From Geoalkalibacter subterraneus (GTDB lineage: Bacteria; Desulfobacterota; Desulfuromonadia; Desulfuromonadales; Geoalkalibacteraceae), in the NCBI RefSeq assembly GCF_000827125.1, contig NZ_CP010311.1, forward strand, positions 2,687,001-2,751,000: a stretch of DNA of 64,000 nt, read 5' to 3'. The position numbers and the translations under genes are program-made. The notes beneath the pieces were generated by a model. It saw only the letters and a list, made by a program, of their open reading frames with translations. It was not told the DNA's origin and made no database searches. The number at the start of each line of letters is the position of its first letter. The stretch's first letter is position 1. This document shows, piece by piece, positions 60,970 to 64,000 of the stretch.

Positions 60970-60998
60970 TTGCCCCATTCACTCTGAGTTGCTATAAA
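60970..60998 (+). promoter_or_regulatory. Promoter of the CheB-CheR fusion gene
   Basis: TTGCCC (60970-60975), 17-base spacer, TATAAA (60993-60998), about 80 bases before the start codon. Confidence 0.65.
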
Positions 60999-61080
60999 GG
61001 GGTGAAATTCCTGCGATTCATCCCGCGGCTTCATTGGCAAAACGTTCGCTGAAAGCGACCCCGGACAAAAACGAGAAAAC

Positions 61081-64000
61081 ATGTCGCCACCCAAGCGCCC
61101 GCCACAGAGTTCACCGCCCAAGGCCCTGCCCCCCTGCCCCATCATCACCATCGGTGCTTCACTGCAGGGGCACCGGGACCTGGAACAGATCCTGTCCGCT
61201 CTGCCCCCCGACAATGAGATGACATTCGTCTTGATGCTGCAGCAAGACGAAAACGACAACAGGAGGCTGGCGGACAGGCTTGAACAAAAGACCTCTATGC
61301 CGGTCCACCTGGCCCAGGACGGCACGTCTCTGGCTGCCGGCAGCATCTTCATCCCCCCAGCCGGTCGTGAAATCCGCCTGCACGGAGATACGATCAGGCT
61401 GTGCGAATCTCGGCAGGCAGCACGCCCCAGTGCCCCTCTTGATACATTCCTGCGCTCGGTTGCCGAACAATGCGGAGAGCACGCGGTTGCGGTGATTCTG
61501 CCCCAGTTGGATCGCGACGGAGTTCTCGGCGTCCGTGCCATCAAAAACGCCGCAGGCACGGTTCTGGTCAAAAGCGATGAAGGCGATCCGGCAGGGGAGG
61601 TTATCGACACCGTGCGCAGTCTCGGTCTTGCAGACTGGAGCCTGCCGACATCAGAGTTGGTCGAACGCCTGTCTGACATGGGGCAGCGACTGAGTAAATC
61701 GCTGAGCTGTGCGGAACCAACGCAGGATGATAAAGGATACGATGAACTGCTGCAGATCATAAACCGCCACAGTGGGCATGATTTTCTCTGCTATAAGCCG
61801 AACACGCTGATCCGGCGGATCCAACGCCGCATGATGATACGCGGCCAGGACCAGTATACGGATTACCTCCAACTGGTCCACGAGGATCCCCGGGAGGTCC
61901 AGTCTCTCACCCAGGACCTGCTCATTGGCGTGACCCGCTTTTTCCGTGACGAAGAGGCTCTCGACGCACTGGTCTCCAAGGCCCTGCCGCAGCTTCCGAC
62001 CCAGGCCGACGAGCCTCTACGCATCTGGGTCGCCGGCTGCTCCACCGGCGAGGAAGCCTATACCCTGGCCATCCTGCTGACTGAATTTCTCGAATCACAG
62101 TCCCGAATGGTCGACTTTCAGATATTCGCCAGCGACCTTGACGCAGAGGCCATCTCCTTTGCCCGTCGCGGCATCTATCCCGCCGGCATTGCGCGAGACC
62201 TGACGCCCGTGCGCCTGCAGCGTTTTTTCACGGAGAAAGACCATCACTACCAGGTCTGCAAATCCCTGCGGGAAAAGATTCTGTTTGCGCAGCACAATCT
62301 GCTCAAAGACCCGCCCTTTTCCCGGCTGAACCTGGTCTCCTGCCGCAACCTGCTCATCTATCTTCAACCTCAGGCTCAGCAGAAATTGCTGCTTTACTTT
62401 CATCAGGCCCTGATTCCAGGGGGGTATCTCTTCCTGGGCGCATCTGAACACCTGGGGGAAGCGGCAGAGCACTTTACAGCCGTGGACAAAAAATGGCGAC
62501 TCTTTCAACGCGGCAATTCAAGTCTCCCTACGGCGCAGAGATTTTCCCACCTCGGGCGATTCTCCTCACCGGGAATCCTGCTCCCGGCCGCACCCCGCTC
62601 TGCCGCCTGCGCCCTCTCACTGGGTACGCTGGCCGAAAAAAAACTGCTCAAAGAACATGCACCGGCTGCAGCCGTCGTCAACCGCGAATACGAGGTCCTG
62701 CATTTCCCTAGTCATACCGGCAGATTCCTGACTCCCCCATTCGGCGAGGCGTCTCTCAACCTTCTGAAGATGGCGCGCAAGGAACTTCGCCCGGCATTGC
62801 GTTCGGCAATTCACCAGGCCTTTGAGCAGAAAAAACGAATCTGCTTTGAAGAAATTGCTCTCGACAACGACCCCTCTCAACCGCTGAAGATCACCGCGGA
62901 CCCTTTCCTGGACACCTTCTCAAACACGGATCAGGAACTTCTGGTGATGGTCGTCATCGAGGAGTCCGCATCCTGCTCCGGTCGTGCGCTGGAATCTGCC
63001 CAGTCCCTCACGCCGATCGAAAGCGGCGACAAGGATCTCATGATCCGCTACCTCGAAGAGGAATTGCGGGAGAAAAGCGACCAGCTCGCGCAGGTCCTGC
63101 GCGAATACGAGTCCTCCAACGAGGAACTCATGTCCATCAACGAGGAGATGCACTCGGCCAACGAGGAGCTGGAAACGTCGCGGGAAGAACTGCAGGCCCT
63201 CAATGAAGAGCTGGTGACGGTCAATACGGAACTGCAGAGCAAGAATGATGAGCTGGCCCGCACCACCAGCGACATGACCAACCTGATCAAGAGCGCGGGC
63301 ATTTCCACTATTTTTCTCGACCGGGAACTCAGGTTGCGCCGTTTTACCCCTGCGGTAACGCAACTGTTCCACCTCATTGAGAGCGACCTCGGCCGCCCCT
63401 TCCATCATATCTCCGGACATCTCGCCACCGAAACAATCCTTGACGCGGCCCGGCAGGTGCTTACAAACCTCCACGGGCAGGAGCAGGAGATGACGGCTGA
63501 TGACGGGCGCTGCTTTGTCCTGCAGATCTCCCCTTATCGAACCCCCGCGGATGTCATCGAGGGAGTGGTCATTTCATTCTTAGACATCACGGCGCGCAAA
63601 GAAGCCGAGATCGAGCGTGAATATCAGCGACAGCGGGCTGAAAGCCGCGCCCGGGAGGCCGAGGAATCCCGACGCATCCTGCAGGCCATCACCGACCATA
63701 TCCCCCTCGGTCTGGGTGTCGCCGACCGGGACGGCAAGCTGCTCACGATCAGCCGCTACGGCTTGGAGCTGGGCGGGTTGCGCCCCGAGCAGGTTCATCA
63801 GACGGCCGTCAGCGATTACCCGAAACTCTGGGACATGCGCCGCCCGCAGGACAATCAGCCACCGCAGATGCAAGAACTTCCCCTGATTCGCGCCCTGCAG
63901 CATGGCGAAATCACCATCGGCGAAAAATGGCTGCTGACCAGCCCCCAGGGACGCAAGATCGTGGCATCCATCCACGCCGCGCCGATCCGGACGCGGGAGG
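61081..64000 (+). CDS. CheB-CheR-PAS fusion protein, cut by the window end
   Basis: At least 973 aa. A CheB-like domain (1-190) keeps the serine (GASLQG, S27) and an aspartate (LDRDGVLGVRAIK), but the active-site histidine region QHL is MLQQDE, so it is probably inactive. A CheR methyltransferase follows at about 215-480 (LIGVTRFFRDEEAL, WVAGCSTGEEAYTLAILL, FASDLDAEAI, NLVSCRNLLIYL). A long coiled coil lies at about 655-730 (ESSNEELMSINEEMHSANEELETSREELQ, in parts), then PAS domains. The C terminus, often a kinase, lies beyond the window. Confidence 0.88.
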   Translation, partial: MSPPKRPPQSSPPKALPPCPIITIGASLQGHRDLEQILSALPPDNEMTFVLMLQQDENDNRRLADRLEQKTSMPVHLAQDGTSLAAGSIFIPPAGREIRLHGDTIRLCESRQAARPSAPLDTFLRSVAEQCGEHAVAVILPQLDRDGVLGVRAIKNAAGTVLVKSDEGDPAGEVIDTVRSLGLADWSLPTSELVERLSDMGQRLSKSLSCAEPTQDDKGYDELLQIINRHSGHDFLCYKPNTLIRRIQRRMMIRGQDQYTDYLQLVHEDPREVQSLTQDLLIGVTRFFRDEEALDALVSKALPQLPTQADEPLRIWVAGCSTGEEAYTLAILLTEFLESQSRMVDFQIFASDLDAEAISFARRGIYPAGIARDLTPVRLQRFFTEKDHHYQVCKSLREKILFAQHNLLKDPPFSRLNLVSCRNLLIYLQPQAQQKLLLYFHQALIPGGYLFLGASEHLGEAAEHFTAVDKKWRLFQRGNSSLPTAQRFSHLGRFSSPGILLPAAPRSAACALSLGTLAEKKLLKEHAPAAAVVNREYEVLHFPSHTGRFLTPPFGEASLNLLKMARKELRPALRSAIHQAFEQKKRICFEEIALDNDPSQPLKITADPFLDTFSNTDQELLVMVVIEESASCSGRALESAQSLTPIESGDKDLMIRYLEEELREKSDQLAQVLREYESSNEELMSINEEMHSANEELETSREELQALNEELVTVNTELQSKNDELARTTSDMTNLIKSAGISTIFLDRELRLRRFTPAVTQLFHLIESDLGRPFHHISGHLATETILDAARQVLTNLHGQEQEMTADDGRCFVLQISPYRTPADVIEGVVISFLDITARKEAEIEREYQRQRAESRAREAEESRRILQAITDHIPLGLGVADRDGKLLTISRYGLELGGLRPEQVHQTAVSDYPKLWDMRRPQDNQPPQMQELPLIRALQHGEITIGEKWLLTSPQGRKIVASIHAAPIRTRE

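Overview
The window comes from an anaerobic bacterium of the Desulfuromonadales type (Desulfuromonas, Pelobacter or Geobacter relatives). This is inferred from the gene families: two sigma-54 activators, a DUF4388 protein, a CheX-type phosphatase protein, a GSU3473-family protein, a CxxCH haem sensor, and selenium genes (selC, yedF). No database search was run. GC content looks moderately high and codon use looks uniform.

Positions 1-33,300 hold one of the most conserved gene neighbourhoods in bacteria, all on the minus strand. In order of transcription, a strong promoter at about 33,200 drives four tRNAs (Thr-TGT, Tyr, Gly, Thr-GGT), tuf, rpmG, tRNA-Trp, secE, nusG, rplKAJL and rpoBC. A perfect hairpin terminator at 19,351-19,386 ends this unit. 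A second promoter (TTGACA-N17-TAATGT) starts the str-S10-spc-alpha superoperon: rpsL, rpsG, fusA, a second tuf, rpsJ to rpsQ, rplN to rplO, secY, adk, map, rpmJ, rpsM, rpsK, rpsD, rpoA and rplQ. The two tuf genes encode identical proteins. Many starts are TTG or GTG with strong ribosome binding sites. infA is absent from this cluster.

Positions 33,300-41,800 (minus strand) hold rlmKL, a CheX-like protein with its CheY, an overlapping rlmB-pyrF-DUF4388 trio, and proS. Positions 41,900-45,500 turn to the plus strand. They hold a Ycf46-like AAA ATPase and an acetolactate synthase gene preceded by a complete attenuator: a promoter, a 21-residue leader peptide with six consecutive valine codons, and a terminator hairpin.

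Positions 45,500-49,220 hold ispG, an Imm27-like protein, a methyltransferase and rlmD. Positions 49,260-57,215 are signalling and envelope genes. A haem-sensor, histidine kinase and sigma-54 regulator operon diverges from yedF across an intergenic region with three evenly spaced copies of GTGGTRTCG. A secreted parvulin isomerase and a second sigma-54 regulator follow, separated by a structured, terminator-ended intergenic region that may encode an undescribed RNA.

Positions 57,700-64,000 centre on the selenocysteine tRNA gene selC. Downstream lie two damaged two-component genes whose kinase cores have been deleted, a PilZ protein, a small unknown protein and a large CheB-CheR-PAS fusion with a degenerate CheB domain, cut by the window end. 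There is no CRISPR array, insertion sequence or prophage. The least familiar signals are the structured RNA candidate, the valine attenuator, the phased operator repeats and the eroded region beside selC.
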